64,000 nt of DNA from Isoetes taiwanensis (GCA_021234155.1 JAJEKV010000058.1:4722600-4786599), one strand, 5' to 3'; shown: positions 1-12,292, numbered from the stretch's first letter. Numbers and translations are program-made. The notes: a model not told the origin generated them from the letters alone.

Positions 1-244
1 CATTTCGAGAGCCTTTGGCTCTTTTGGATCATCTTGCAACTTTTGGTTCTGATGTGGAGAGATAATTCTGCGCTTACGTGCTATTATTAGAGCTTTGAAT
101 AAGTTTCTGCAGTTAAGGGAATGAAGAAGTTAAGTTTACTCCTATAGTAGTTCTCTTACTGTAATGAAGCATTGTATTTTCTTCTATATAATATAAAAGA
201 AAAACACTTCGTTCTCTCAAAAAAAAAAAAAAAAAAAAAAAAAA
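1..244 (+). mobile_element. 3' end of a retrotransposed sequence ending in poly(A)
   Basis: The stretch has no clear ORF and ends in an uninterrupted run of about 26 A at 219-244, preceded by AT-rich sequence with AATATAAAA-like polyadenylation signals. This is the look of a non-LTR element or processed transcript 3' end. The element's body lies outside the window, so its family is unknown. Confidence 0.4.
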
Positions 245-261
245 TCGATATTTACAACTAT

Positions 262-1701
262 AATTTCTATGCTATTATTTCATCCTATATTTAATCCTAA
301 GGTCAATATCTATGTTAATTTCTTACCCACTATAAGAGAATAATATTCTGCGTCAGAAAATGTGTCAGAAAAATCTTACGTGTTTTTCCAGTGAGCCTCT
401 GATGAATTTCCTGACGAAAACACTGATGAAAAAACTGACGAATGTATGACGAATATTCTGAATATCTGACAGAATATCTAACATGGCATAAGTATCTTCT
501 TTTCTTCTTTTCGAAACATTGTCTAAGGTAATTAAACTGAGTTACTTCTAAGGAGCTGCATATAATATACTCAAAATGAAAAAGGTAACTCACCATTTTC
601 TATGTCCAAGTTTTTATTCTTGTCTAGTTATTATTCTAATGGTGAGATGATTGCTTGGCTGTTTAGGACACCAAAGGAAGGATTTAAAAAAGCTGTTATT
701 TGAATACTGCAGTTGAAACGTTCTTTAAAGCCTTCGGATTTCTTCTTTTTGATGCTGATATAGTTTGTTGGAGCCCATTGTCTCACATTGTAAAGATTGT
801 CAATTCTTGACATGTAACTATGGTGAGATTTAAATACAAAAATTTTTCTTCTATATACACTCTTATCTCTTTATAAATCTGTATCTTATTAAATTCAAGC
901 ATCATTATAGTCCAAACAAAATCCAAATAGCTTTTTATAATGACGAAATGATGATAATGACGAGAATGTTGATGAAAATGTGTTAAAACACTAATGAAGC
1001 ATATGATGGATGTGCTAAACAAACCTGACAAAAAAACTTGACGTAAACTTTGACGAAAACCCTGACGTAATTTTGACGCATACTATGACGAATCTGACGT
1101 TAAGTCTGACAAAAAATATGACGAAAATTCTGACGAGAATTGTGACGATTTTGCGTCAGACAATCTGACGAATACGTCAGAATATGCGTCAGTCATATGA
1201 GTCTGGGCAATTGCCTATTCTGTGAAGGGTTTCTGACAATTTTTCTGACGTAAAACAGGCTTCCTCTTGTAGTGACCCAATAACCCTATTGTGTTACATA
1301 TTTCTTATAAACTACAATGATGCTAGCTAAACTAATCTGAAATTCCTTTAAAAAGTTTCTATAGTTTAGCTAAACAATACAAAATTTCACTCTCTTACTT
1401 TCTAGCATTTGGCTAAAGAGATCAAAAATTAGTGCAGGCGCGAAAAACGTTAAGCTAAAATTTCTATGCTATTATTTCATCCTATATTTAATCCTAAGGT
1501 CAATATCTATGTTAATTTCTTAACCCAATAACCCTATTGTGTTACATATTTCTTATAAACTACAATGATGCTAGCTAAACTAATCTGAAATTCTTTTAAA
1601 AAGTTTCTATAGTTTGGGTAAACAATACAAAATTTCACTCTCTTACTTTCTTTGGCTAAAGAGCAAAAATTGGTGCAGGCGCGAAAAACGTTAAACTAAA
1701 A
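262..1701. repeat. Tandem duplication, one copy split by a CACTA element
   Basis: Copy 1 is 262-327 joined to 1275-1458. Copy 2 is 1459-1701 without interruption. The two are nearly identical over about 245 bp, with a few substitutions and small indels. Copy 2 therefore preserves the empty target site of the element in copy 1. Both copies belong to a wider dispersed repeat family seen again, inverted, at 46925-47114 and 53569-53990. Confidence 0.85.
328..1274. mobile_element. Non-autonomous CACTA-type DNA transposon (947 bp)
   Basis: The ends are CACTATAAGAG on the left and CTCTTGTAGTG on the right, that is, inverted repeats of the form CACTAYAAGAG (10 of 11 matching). They are flanked on both sides by the 3-bp direct repeat ACC (325-327 and 1275-1277). 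This is the CACTA (En/Spm) signature. Subterminal regions (about 348-480 and 1020-1255) are packed with TGACG/CGTCA motifs in both orientations, a family-typical position for transposase-binding motifs. There is no transposase ORF, so it would need a helper. The flanking tandem duplicate at 1459-1701 lacks the insertion. Confidence 0.9.
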
Positions 1702-1800
1702 TTGTTATTTTCGCCCCAATTTTTCCATTTACTTTACCTAATATTTTTTGAAAATGTGCTATGCCAAACAGCTAATTTTAGCCCTTAAATTATTCCATGG
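1376..1800 (+). repeat. Dispersed AT-rich repeat family, copy 1
   Basis: The sequence matches the reverse complement of 46925-47114 over most of its length (shared landmarks: TTTGGCTAAAGAG, GTGCAG, GAAAATGTGCTA, CCCTTAAATTATTCCATG). Its left neighbour (1290-1380) matches the reverse complement of 53569-53670. No coding potential is seen. The class is unknown; it may be a non-autonomous element. Confidence 0.65.
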
Positions 1801-2935
1801 AATCCAAATCACAAAAAGTGGTGATCCATGATTAAGTTCTCAAAGATATCCATGATCATGAACACGAAGAAAGAAATCATAAATCCTATACTTTTCACAA
1901 TGTCCTTTAAAATGCAACAAAGGCATTGCTCTATCTGACAATTGTTGATTTGATACTAATAAGATTGATGTTGCACCATAGTTCCAAAGCATCACCTTGG
2001 CAAAATTAGCTCTCACGCCTAGGGCCCATAGAAAATTCAGAGCATTAGCTCAGCAAAATTAGCTCTCACACCCAAGGCCCGCAAAAAGTTCAGAGCATTA
2101 ACTCATTCCCTAGTTGTTGATGGGAAATTATGGAGATTAACGACATGGTTTTGATCTTCTTGACATGGCAAGACACATGGACATGCTAGAATTCAAGGAA
2201 ATCTGTACCTTAGTAGGTTGTCTAAATAATTTCATATCCACAAATAATTTAAATGCCAATGAAGAAACATGACATGCTTTCTCTCATGCCATATAAAGAT
2301 TGGTGCAACTTTACTTCCAACAAATGAAGTGTCCAATTTGCAAAATCATCATTGCTTTAACAAGTGAAACGTCAATTCATCATTTAGACTATCTTACACT
2401 ATACAATCACATCGGACCGTTAATTTTTTGACAACCAATTGCTCGATGTCAACATTAGAGAGGTCACCATGAGAAGGGAATACTTAACATGTTTGTAAGT
2501 TTTGTATTTTTTTTCAACATCATAAATTCCATAAGGAAGAGGACCAGAGATATTAATGAGATGAACAAAAGAATGAAATGTTAGTTGTTTGCATGCTAAC
2601 CAACAAAGCAATTTGGTAAAAGCAATCGGCATGCAATAAAGGGTAATTCCTAGAGAAATTGGGTGTTGGAAAGGGACAGACAAACAGGAGGAGCAGGAGC
2701 AAAGAGCATAGGCCAAAGAGAAAGGATATACAAGGGTAGAGGATAGACCTTAGATAATGGAAAAGGAAGGGCTTGGAATATAATAGAATAGGTTTTTAAA
2801 CGTCCACGAAGACATAAAGCAATATCTTAGAGAATGGTTAGTAGTAGCATAGGTGTGATGATACGTGTTACCATAGGTATAGGGTAGGGGTGCTACGTGG
2901 ATTTAATAGGAGCATAGTTGTCGAGGCAGGATAGA
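1801..2935. other. Non-coding, nothing recognised
   Basis: AT-rich sequence with short local repeats only. For example, a phrase around TTAGCTCTCAC is repeated at 2006-2095. No convincing coding exon, TIR or LTR was seen. Confidence 0.4.
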
Positions 2936-2993
2936 CAGATAGATAGATAGATAGATAGATAGCTGATAAATAGATAGATAGATAGATAGATAG
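2936..2993 (+). repeat. (GATA)n microsatellite
   Basis: Two runs of GATA repeats are separated by AGCTGATAAAT. The similarity to the (CTAT)n tails of the SINE at 28.4 kb and the LINE end at 38.6 kb was considered, but the flanks do not match those 3' ends. Confidence 0.85.
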
Positions 2994-3900
2994 CTGGCTG
3001 GTAGTAGTATAGGTCCGGAGGTAGGGTGATATGTGGATGGCCTCTGCACCACATTCAAACAGACAAGGAGCTCATGTAGGGGCTCAAGTGAGTGCCATGT
3101 TCATTGGCATAAGAATTTGGAAGGCAAGAAGAAGCGTGCATATATTGGGAAAAAGATGGGGCAACAATACAAGATTTGGTCATAACTAGAAGGTCCAAAA
3201 AATAGAGGCTTGGGGGACCCTGTAGAGGCCGCCATACATCCCTTATACGCGTACTATACATTGTACACTTGTATCTCTACTGTATTCGTATGTATTTCCC
3301 TCTATAATACACTTCATGCCAACCTGAAGCTCGCGCGTCGACGAACGATCCGTTTGATTCTTCAAGTTCTTCAAAATTTGTAGAATCGATCGTTTTGGAG
3401 GGATCGAAAGCATAAAACGTGCATGATTCTGGCCAAACCGAGGCGTTTGATGCAAGGATTCAAGGTAAATCTGCAAAACTGATAGAAATGGTTGTTTTTT
3501 CCTGGGATTTAGAGCCCAGAGACAGCGTATTTCTGTCTGTGTCCTAGATGCAAGGATTCCGGCGATTCAATCGATAACGGGGCAGCACGCAATCCGGTCC
3601 GGCCATGATTTTTCTTCTGCCAAAAGTAGGGTATAAATCTCGGGTATGCCGAAACAGGCCATTTTTGTGTGGGCACTGGGCACCCAGATGCCGAAATTTT
3701 GTCCAGAAAAAACTGCCTGTATTTAAAGCTTAGTTTAATCCGATTATCCGACCCAGTTGGGCAATTTTCGTTATGCCAATCCAAAACCCAGATCGTTTTC
3801 TCGGCCTCACGATTGATGCAATCCAGTAGCAATCGAGTAGCTATGTAGATTAAGAAAGAATTCAGAGCTGTGGCAGGCTAGGGATGAAGAATTGGCTGTA
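2994..3900. other. Intergenic, nothing firmly recognised
   Basis: Short ORFs occur on both strands but none resembles a known family. GC content rises after about 3300. This may be distal upstream sequence of the bHLH gene. Confidence 0.35.
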
Positions 3901-4991
3901 AAAAAGCTTCCTTTCTATCATCAGCTATCACGTCTGCCTATTTCACTCATTCTCTGTCAGTTTCTGCAATGGCCGACTTCAAGGGTCAAGGCAAGGCACC
4001 ACAAAAAAGCGCAGTCAAAACAGAACAGAACAAGTCTTTTGCTTCAAGTATTGAGAAATTAAAGCATTCGGAAAATGCAAAATTCGCAAGGAATCAAGCT
4101 CGCCGGAGTAGAAGATGAGCTGGGTTTAGCTTTAATCCCTACCTTACCACTTTAATTTACTAGTTTTTTTTTCTTACTTAGACAACACTCTCTATTGCGC
4201 CTGCCATGTCTTTCTCTGCTTGTTCTTTCTCTGCGCCTTTCTTTTTCTTCTGCGAAATCCCTGCACTGCCCTCTGCAATGGGAAGCAGGAGCATGTCCTT
4301 TGGGGCAAAACCCACCTGGATTAAGCTTAAAAAAATCCACCGGACTCGCCATACCTACAATTTATTTACTAAAACCTGCCCCTGCAAGCCTGCCAATCCA
4401 ATCGCCCCCTTGGCCATCGTGCTCTGCCCAAGCCGATGATGTTTATTCCGCTTGTCGAACCATACAGTGTACCATACCTGCCAACAAAAAAAAATAAAAA
4501 CAGGTCGAAGGAATCAATCCTAGCTTTTTTTTCCCTTCCGGTGAAGCCATAGCCAGCCCAGGCCAGGGGGCTTTTTTCTGACAAACTCCGTAGTTGTACC
4601 TTTTCCTGATTCTATCTGTTGCATTGCCCCTTTCATATCAATCTGCAAAACAGCTCTGCTGCCAGAAATTTATACAACCCATTTGCACTTTTCATCTATT
4701 CAATCCGGCATTGCTTGCCTAAGCACACATCTGAGCGGGGAATCAGAATCGAACAACTTTTGCAGTGGAAAAGAGCATCTGTCAATCGCGCGGAAACTCT
4801 GTTTAATCGCCCAACAACGGAGACATGCATAATCGGACTCCATGGCAAAGAAAAAACATTGCATCAGGCCTGCATTTTTTAATGCATTTCTTCGCGCTGG
4901 AACTCCCTGCTAGGCAATCATACATGCCAGGTCCGTTCATGCGTTTAAAAAAAGTGTTTTTTCTTCTTTCCTGAACTTGCATTTTCTTCAG
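3901..4991 (+). promoter_or_regulatory. Upstream region and probable 5'UTR exon of the bHLH gene
   Basis: A strong donor, CAG|GTAAGTAAG, at 4989-4999 marks the end of a non-coding leader exon. The preceding kilobase is pyrimidine-rich on the plus strand and lacks a convincing conserved ORF, as expected for promoter plus leader. The transcription start cannot be placed from sequence alone. Confidence 0.4.
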
Positions 4992-5367
4992 GTAAGTAAG
5001 CCCTTCTTAACTTCGTTGCCTCTGCTTCGTTTTTTCCATCTCATCCTGCCCTTTTTTTCTGTACTGCATTGCTAGACTGGTCTATGCATTGATCAAATTC
5101 TAGCATTTCCTTACTCGTACATCCTTGCAAATGTCATGCTCGATCAAACCTCTTTGGAATCTATGATGCCCATCCCTTTGGACCCACATCAGATTTCTAG
5201 TTGTAGCATATATATTCTCTGTATTTCCGGCCTTTTCTGTTCCTTGCTCTTGCATTGGAACACTGGTACTAATATTTTCACCTTGACTTCGTGCTGTTTT
5301 TCTTCTAGAGTGCGTTTTTTCAGGATTTGGTCGAGATTTTCTTTTGACTCGTGTTTCTGTTTTACAG
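4992..5367 (+). other. Probable 5'UTR intron of the bHLH gene (376 bp)
   Basis: The donor GTAAGTAAG at 4992 pairs with the acceptor TTCTGTTTTACAG ending at 5367, and the interior is T-rich. Acceptor alternatives exist at about 5318 (TTTTTTCAG) and 5420. The remaining leader, 5368-5596, contains an in-frame stop at 5528-5530, so translation starts downstream of it. Confidence 0.5.
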
Positions 5368-5596
5368 GTTCCATTACCAAACACTGAAGCATTTCAGAAA
5401 GCAGGCATTCTGCTTTGCAGCTTCTACCCCCACGTCTTGGAAGAGAGCGTTAATACGACAGTGATGAATTACTGATTGATTTATGCCTCTTGCTAGCACT
5501 AGCCCATGGTAGGATCCATAGTGTGCCTGATTTCTGTGTAAAACAATTCCTCATTCTTTATCAGTGGTATCCTGTGCCTGGGGGATACCTCATTCT

Positions 5597-8206
5597 ATGT
5601 CAGTTGTTTCTTACCAGATGAATGCGCAATCCGGCGGTTATTCTACTCAAGAACCTATTGCTGTGCCAAGAACTTCCTTGACAGAAACTTCAAGCCCCTG
5701 CTTCTCTATGTCCATGGTACCCGAGTTCAATAACAAACATGTCATAGAAGATAGAGAATGCTACAAGAATGCTCTTGAAAGTTGTTCTTCTAGTAACCTG
5801 TATCCGAGCTCTTTGCCTTTTAGTGTTTCTGGCACACATATAGGATGGGAGCATGAGATTTCTAATCCTCATAAGCTCCAGTCGTTTTCCACTGAAGAAA
5901 AGCTGTTGCCTCTACAAATAGAACCAGTGGTAACCCAGACTTCTTCTCATTTTCTTGAAACTGGGGAAGCTTGGCAGCAAGTACTTGATCATAATAGGAG
6001 ATTCCCATCACAGGTTAACCCAATTCTACCAGCTTCTATGGGGAATATGGCACAGACTGTGGAACATGCACTGGCAAATGGTGCTAGTCTAGGAAATTTT
6101 ATGGCAAGGCAAACTATCTGTGAAAATCAATCAGGTCTCTATAGACCATTTGGACCAGGTATGGATAAAATGTCAAATTTGAAATGTTCTTGGAATTCAA
6201 CACAAAGCTTGGAGCTTGTGGATCCTTCAAAGTCAGCTCTCGTATGCCAGCAGAGGGTTGGTATGATAAATCATACCAACCCAGATCTTGGATTCTCTTT
6301 GACTTCAGAAAATGGGGCTTCTTTGAGTGATGATCGTTTCCACCTCATAAGAGGTATCAGAGATCCTCTTAACTTACAAGGGACTTGGCATGGAGATAGG
6401 CTATTGACAACGTCAGGGTGTGCTCCACTTGAAAGTACCATACAGATCATAGAAGATGGAGACCGTTTAAGCAAAGGACCATCCGACTTCTCATTTTTGC
6501 ATGGAGGCTGTGTGGTCACTCCAGGCAGTATGATTGATGAAAACTCTGCGCTTTTTACGAAGATCGATAACAGGATTCCAACAGGGAATGGTCTTACAAA
6601 TAGTGAATCTCAGGATGTAGATCCAGAGGATTCTTTGAGCTTTGGTCAAATTGCAAGAGAACAGGGTAATTCTCTCTCAAAGAGAATCAAACGGAAGGAT
6701 ATATCACCAGAGAAGCAAAATGAAGGGCCATATGCCTCAACACCTAACTTTCTCAGAGAGCAAAAGGTTGGTACAACACCCTTGTCTATGAAATCAAATA
6801 ATTTATCTTTGTTTCCTTGCTCGCCTCTATTTTTTAAACATTAGGTATTGGTGAAGCCAATGCAGGATCTGGAGAGTGAAGAGGGTCAAGCCAAGCGCTT
6901 CAAGGGTGCGGAGGCCACAAAGGACAAGGATGAACTAAGATGTAAAGGTGAAAAGAGCAGCAGTGATAATTCTGGGAACTCAAGTCCTGGGAATGCAAGA
7001 GATAATAGGCCTCCTGAACCACCAAAACCAGATTACATTCATGTTAGAGCCAGACGAGGTCAAGCAACTGATAGCCACAGCCTTGCTGAAAGGGTATTGC
7101 TTGCAAATATTTTGAAAGATAGGTATGCAACATAAGGGACATTGTGTCACAAGTTTGTTCCAACTTTAATAAACAGGTCCGCAGAGAGAAGATAAGTGAG
7201 CGGATGAAGTTCCTCCAGGATCTTGTACCAGGATGCAATAAGGTAAGATTACCCTGATCTGCCCTTCCATACATCAAACAAATGCCAGAGCTATACATCT
7301 TTGCTTCAGTTCTTTTTCCAGTAATCCAACTTGAGAATTGGATGACTGGTTCAGGTTACTGGCAAAGCTGTGATGCTTGATGAAATAATCAACTATGTGC
7401 AGTCTCTTCAGCGCCAAGTAGAGGTATTCCTTGTTTGTCAAAAAGGTTCATCTGTTCCATGCTCAGCAAAGATACTGACCTCTGTTCACCATATGCAGTT
7501 CTTATCCATGAAGCTTGCTGCTGTAAATCCGAAGCTGGATTTTAACATGGACAGTTTCCTACTTAAGGAGGTAAAGAACCATCATATTTCTTTAGCATGC
7601 TATGTTGGCTTCCATAGCGATAATGTTTACAGAAAAGATCTCTAAATTAATGTAAGCTTATATACAAGTGCACTAATATTGTCTAGCTGCAGATGTTGCA
7701 GTCACGTGGATCTGCTTCCAACTTAGTTTCTGGTGCTATTTCTGCAAACAAATATCAGCCACATAAAACCCTACTCCAAGCCAGCATGCCTCATGGTGTG
7801 GATCTGAGATCTGTTGTTGGCATGACAGAAGGTACTGAAAGGAGAAGAAGCTGCCCTCCATCAGCAGTGTCTGCCCATAATGAGACAGCGGCCACGGTTA
7901 GTATAATAGCCACTTGCAACTTATACCAATGCAGCTCCTCCTCTTACTAGAAATTACTGACTGACACATGCTTAATTTTCTGAATAAGTTTGCAGGTGCC
8001 AAGTGCATGGGAAGGTGAATTGCAAAGCATTGTCCAAATGGGAATTGGACAAAACCGTTCACTTCCTTCATTGGCTGACTCACTACCTTGTATGTTGTTT
8101 TGGCAACTTAAGCAGGCAATGACCGTCTTCATTACCTTTCCATCATTAATCTTAGCTGTTATTTGCAGGCCACCTTCCAAATATTAACATGAAAGCAGAA
8201 CTTTAA
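5597..8206 (+). CDS. bHLH transcription factor, subfamily XII (bHLH49/62/74/78-like)
   Basis: Eight coding exons read in one frame: 5597-6766, 6845-7093, 7177-7242, 7355-7423, 7499-7570, 7693-7896, 7996-8089 and 8169-8206. All introns are GT-AG, and the product is 653 aa. The start is the first ATG after the in-frame stop at 5528. The N-terminal 390 residues are Ser/Thr-rich and low in similarity, as is usual in this family. A Lys/Arg patch (SKRIKRKD) precedes the bHLH. The basic region contains [20 protein letters not shown], with the His-Glu-Arg triad for G-box (CACGTG) contact. Helix-loop-helix follows ([20 protein letters not shown], then [18 protein letters not shown]). The C-terminus ends in NMKAEL, like the M-K-V-E-L end of relatives. 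The bHLH spans exons 2-5 with conserved plant intron positions. The protein is a nuclear, dimerising DNA-binding regulator. Relatives act in cell elongation and photoperiod/CIB-type signalling, but a specific role is not shown here. All splice sites and frames are intact. Confidence 0.93.
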
Positions 8207-8797
8207 ACAAGTACGTGTCCATTGTAGCAACCTATATTATCTATGGTTGAATTCTAGGGTTTCACATTACACATTACCTTCAAATTTTGGGGTGCCATAG
8301 GGATCGCGCTGCGGCCTAGCTTCCCAAGTGGCAATCATATTCTTCTTTGTACATTAGAGGCTTGAATGTTTCCTGTTAAGCACTTGCTAATATTTGCAAG
8401 TGAAAACACTATACGAATTACATAGTGGATTCTCAGATGCATCAGAAAGAACTCGTAAAGTTATTTGCTGACACTGAAGATCAAGAGAAAAGATACGATA
8501 CCATGTACAGCTATTTAGAAGGAGCAAGCGCTGTTCCGCCATAAAGCTCCATAAGCAATTGTTTCCGATAAGTAAATACATATTCTCCAATGTCATATAA
8601 GTTTGTTTCCAAATTCAATCATTTTTCATTTCCTACACCATTTCCTTTGCCATAGATTTTTTATTTATTTTGGTTATCTTCAATGCTTTTTATGGGAATC
8701 TAATAAAAATAAGACCAGTAATAAGAAAAAGGTCTCAAAAGTGACAAATTATTTTTGTTTTGACGATGTTTTTATGGGCGGGACCATACTAATTTCC
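8207..8797 (+). other. 3'UTR and downstream of the bHLH gene
   Basis: This is AT-rich sequence after the TAA. No further coding exon is seen. A polyadenylation site cannot be placed with certainty. Confidence 0.4.
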
Positions 8798-9078
8798 TTT
8801 GTATTAGATTATGCTTCCGTGCTGACATTCTTCCATCCGTTGTTACATGAAAAGGACATGTATGAGTTGATTTTGTCATGTATTTCTTTGTATTAGATTA
8901 TGCCGCTATGCTGACATTCTTCGGTCAGGACATGTATGAGTTGATTTTGTCATGTATTTTCTTTGTATTATATTATGTGGCTATGCTGACATTCTTCGGT
9001 CTACTGTTAGATGAAAAGAACGTATATGAGTTGAACTTGTCTTGTAAAGGACATATATGAGTTGATCTTGTCTTATAT
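8798..9078 (+). repeat. Tandem repeat of about 75-89 bp units
   Basis: Three units start with TTTGTATTAGATTATG-like sequence at 8798, 8887 and 8962, followed by a partial unit from about 9044. Each carries GCTGACATTCTTC and ATGAGTTGA...TTGTC. The middle unit lacks about 15 bp. The small ORFs across this array are by-products of the repeat. Confidence 0.85.
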
Positions 9079-10540
9079 ATAACAAGTCCCTTGTTATTTA
9101 AGGACTGTATGAGGCCTACTATCGTCTGTTCAAGTGAGTCCAAAGTTATTGTAGTCCAAATTACTTCCTATACTAAACTTGAGATATTGTACTGCTAGAT
9201 TTGATTCATTGAAATTTTGCAAATGACTTTGTCTAAATCAAGGATTGTAAATACTTGAAAATTAACTCCAAAAGCAAATGTCATCTCGAAATTGAGAGTT
9301 GAACATAATCATATATCAACTCGAATGTATCTATTTTAGGGAGTTACCACAGCCAACTGTATGCAAAAATCATCTCAAAAGGAAGAAGAAAACTTTGAAA
9401 TAAAAGCTTACCCATCAAATCAGTTCCAAAATTGATTCTCAAGTGAAACTCAGTTGGAAAGTTAAATCAAATCTAAAGCCAAACTCGTACTTACAGTCTA
9501 TATCAAGCCGCTTGTAGGGAATGCATGTGCCACCCAACTCAGGAAAACCATCTTCAAAGGACGAAGTCAAACTATATAGTATGATAATCAACGTCAATCC
9601 ATCAAGTGAACTCAATATATAACGTCAAGGCCGATGGTTGTCCATTGCGTGAGTGTAATGCTTCATGTCATGAACTTGAGATAGTGTTTTGTTCAATGGA
9701 TATATTGTTAGATTTATGTTCATTGAGATTCTGCAAAAGAAGCAACCATAAAGAAGTGACAATAAGTTCTAACCAGTTCTTTTTTGGAACGTCCATTAAG
9801 AGATTTTCTTGCTTTGTTTATTTTAGATAGCTTGGTTCTATGTATTGTTTTGTGCATGTACCATTCAATAATTCAAATCCATTGCCTGGACTTCCTTTAA
9901 TTTGGTCAATACACCACGGGAGCCTTTGCAAAATGAGCATCTACGAGTGTGCCCTTGGGCTAATACCCAATTGAACACCCCTACTGCAAAATAAAGGCAG
10001 AAAGAAAGCTTCCTGAATGACCTCATGGTAAATGGCATTCTCCTAGGTTCTTTTGATATTTGTTAAGTTCTCATTTAGATTCCTTTAGTACTAATGTTGG
10101 TGGAAGTGTAACTAAAAGTAAAGACGAGAATAAATCTGAACAAAATACAGGATCACATAATCCGAATGCAATCAAAAGTAGTTTTGAGAATGCAGACATA
10201 GAATGAGAATAGCTAGAATCTTAGAGGCAACAAAAGGACAACTACAAACTCATGACTCAATGCACGACATAAAAATACCAAATTTATCGCCCTCGAATCA
10301 AGTATTGGTGTTAAGTGATGATAATACACTAGACCACGTTTCATGGCCAAACATCACATTTTTGAGAGCTCGTCTTCACATCCAATCTTCTCTTAAGCAA
10401 TTTCGAACACAACCCTAGATGCATTTAATAATCATTGAGGCAATGGTGTGTAACTTGCATAGTGCCTATATACATGAGGATGTGCAACCTTAGATTCTGC
10501 AAGAGTCTCTTACCATGAGATTGACATTCCATGGATTTTC
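9079..10540. other. Non-coding, nothing recognised
   Basis: AT-rich, with no supported exon, TIR or RNA gene. Confidence 0.4.
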
Positions 10541-11160
10541 CTCATGATCTGCTTTGATTCCCTCAATATTCTCTTAGATTCCCCCAACATTCCCCTAGAT
10601 TTTTTGTATACAAATTTGTCCGGTGGTAGTTTATGATCTACTATTTGTATGGGAATTTTAGCAAGAAGGGGGTTGACTTTGTTACTAAATGATTGCTTGC
10701 TATAGAGCTCAAGAAGTAAAAGTTCAAAAGTCATTCAATGGAGGTTGCTTAAAGTTTCCCCTGTATTCCCTATAATTTTCTTAAAGATTCCCTTAGATTC
10801 CTCTAGATTCATTAAGATCTAAGAAGATTCTACTGGCTTGTCGATGAATTTCCTAGGATTCCCTTAGATTTCCTTAAGATTCCCCAGACATCGAAAGACT
10901 CGATCAAGATTCTTATAGATTCTCTAAGACGTTATAGAGGTTCTCGTATATTCCATAAAGATTCCTTCAAATTCCATTGGAATTTCCAAGATCGCCTTAG
11001 ATTCTCTAAGATTCCGCAAAGGTAGCCCTAGATACCCAATAGTCTATTAAGATCCCTTAGACTATTCAAGGTCTATTTAATATTACACAAATATTCCCTA
11101 AGATTCTATAGATGATATATTAGATTCTCCAACATTCCCTTACAATTCCCGCAACCTAAA
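10541..11160 (+). repeat. Degenerate short-period array of AGATTCC-like motifs
   Basis: About 600 bp are dominated by variants of (C)TTAGATTCCC and AAGATTC at irregular 10-25 bp spacing, for example at 10574, 10796, 10860, 10880, 10993 and 11111. It looks like an old, mutated satellite or minisatellite. There are no ORFs. Confidence 0.65.
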
Positions 11161-11856
11161 AAAGCAAAGCTTCTTAGAAGGTCTCTAAGAAATGCCATGT
11201 CACCTTACCCGCTTGATCACAATAATATGTTTTACCTCAGTTGTCTCATTAGAAGATTGGCTCACTTTCAATTTCATAGTGGATAAAGCCTTTACCTACG
11301 TAGCATTTGCATAATCTAATCAATTTAAGTTGAAAGGTAGACCTTTTCACAGTTTGCTCTATGGCATCTTGGGTCTGAATGGAGTGTGCTCTGACCTTAA
11401 TAACTAGATTTGTTGGTAAATGTGTGATGTAAAATGTAGATTCAATAAATGAAAGAATCAAGGACATGTGAAGTGGATAGATGTGGGATATGTGAGAGGC
11501 ATGCAATATTCTTGGACATGGTATAGGTAATGTGGGGTAATAGAACATATAGATGGAAAGAAATGGGTAGGCTTAATGTTGTTCATAGATAAAATTGCTT
11601 GCCATGATGTAATGGGTAACCACACACGATTGTAGTTGAAGTAATTTAGGAGGAGAAGTGTATTATGACCATGTAATCATTAAATAATATTGTGAGGAAA
11701 AAGGAGTGAATGTATAGTGAGTCTTTAACTTTCAAATCAATGCCTTATGGATTGAAGTATTGGTAAACATTGGTGTGATATAGAGGTTCTTGCAAATGTA
11801 GATATCTAGAAATGAAGGCATATGATATAGTGGTTGTTCACGATGGTTTTAAGTAC
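11161..11856. other. Non-coding, nothing recognised
   Basis: AT-rich. A minus-strand ORF of 99 codons (11249-11548) shows no recognisable domain and is probably spurious. Confidence 0.35.
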
Positions 11857-12052
11857 GCCCGATTTGGGTTGCGCTCCCACGGAAACCCTTCCGGGTTTTA
11901 ATGGAAACCCTTCCGGGTTTCCATGGAAAGCCGGAAGGGTTTCCCCAAAATTATTATTTTTTTAAATACTTGAATGACAACATGCTCCGCAATTCAATCA
12001 GTATTTAATTTCTCGTTGCAACTGTAGTCTTGTTTCTTGGCTCAATTTCTGC

Positions 12053-12170
12053 AGTGGCAGAATCCCTGTGGCCCTACAGGGTTGTGTACAGCTGATCAGT
12101 CCGCTTTTCTTGATATTTCCTATAATGATTTTCATGGATCCATCCCTTTTTACATGATTTCAAGACCGGA
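12053..12170 (+). pseudogene. LRR-like exon fragment
   Basis: After a good acceptor (TTTCTGCAG at about 12045-12053) the frame reads N-P-C-G-P-T-G-L-C, then FLDISYNDFHGSIP, a plant extracellular LRR pattern (LxLSxNxFxGxIP). Only one repeat remains before the similarity fades. It is probably a captured exon piece of an LRR receptor or LRR protein. Confidence 0.45.
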
Positions 12171-12292
12171 TTTGTTCTCTGTGATGCCGAAACAGGAAAA
12201 CACCTGCAATCATGCTGGAGAAGAGAAAAACGAACTGAAATTGAAGAAAACCTGGACGAAAACCTGGACGAAATCTTACTTATTCAGCTTAC

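Noticed and set aside
2936..2993. LINE or SINE tail (GATA)n
   Set aside because: Neither flank matches the GACGTTAAAA 3' ends of the families in this window.
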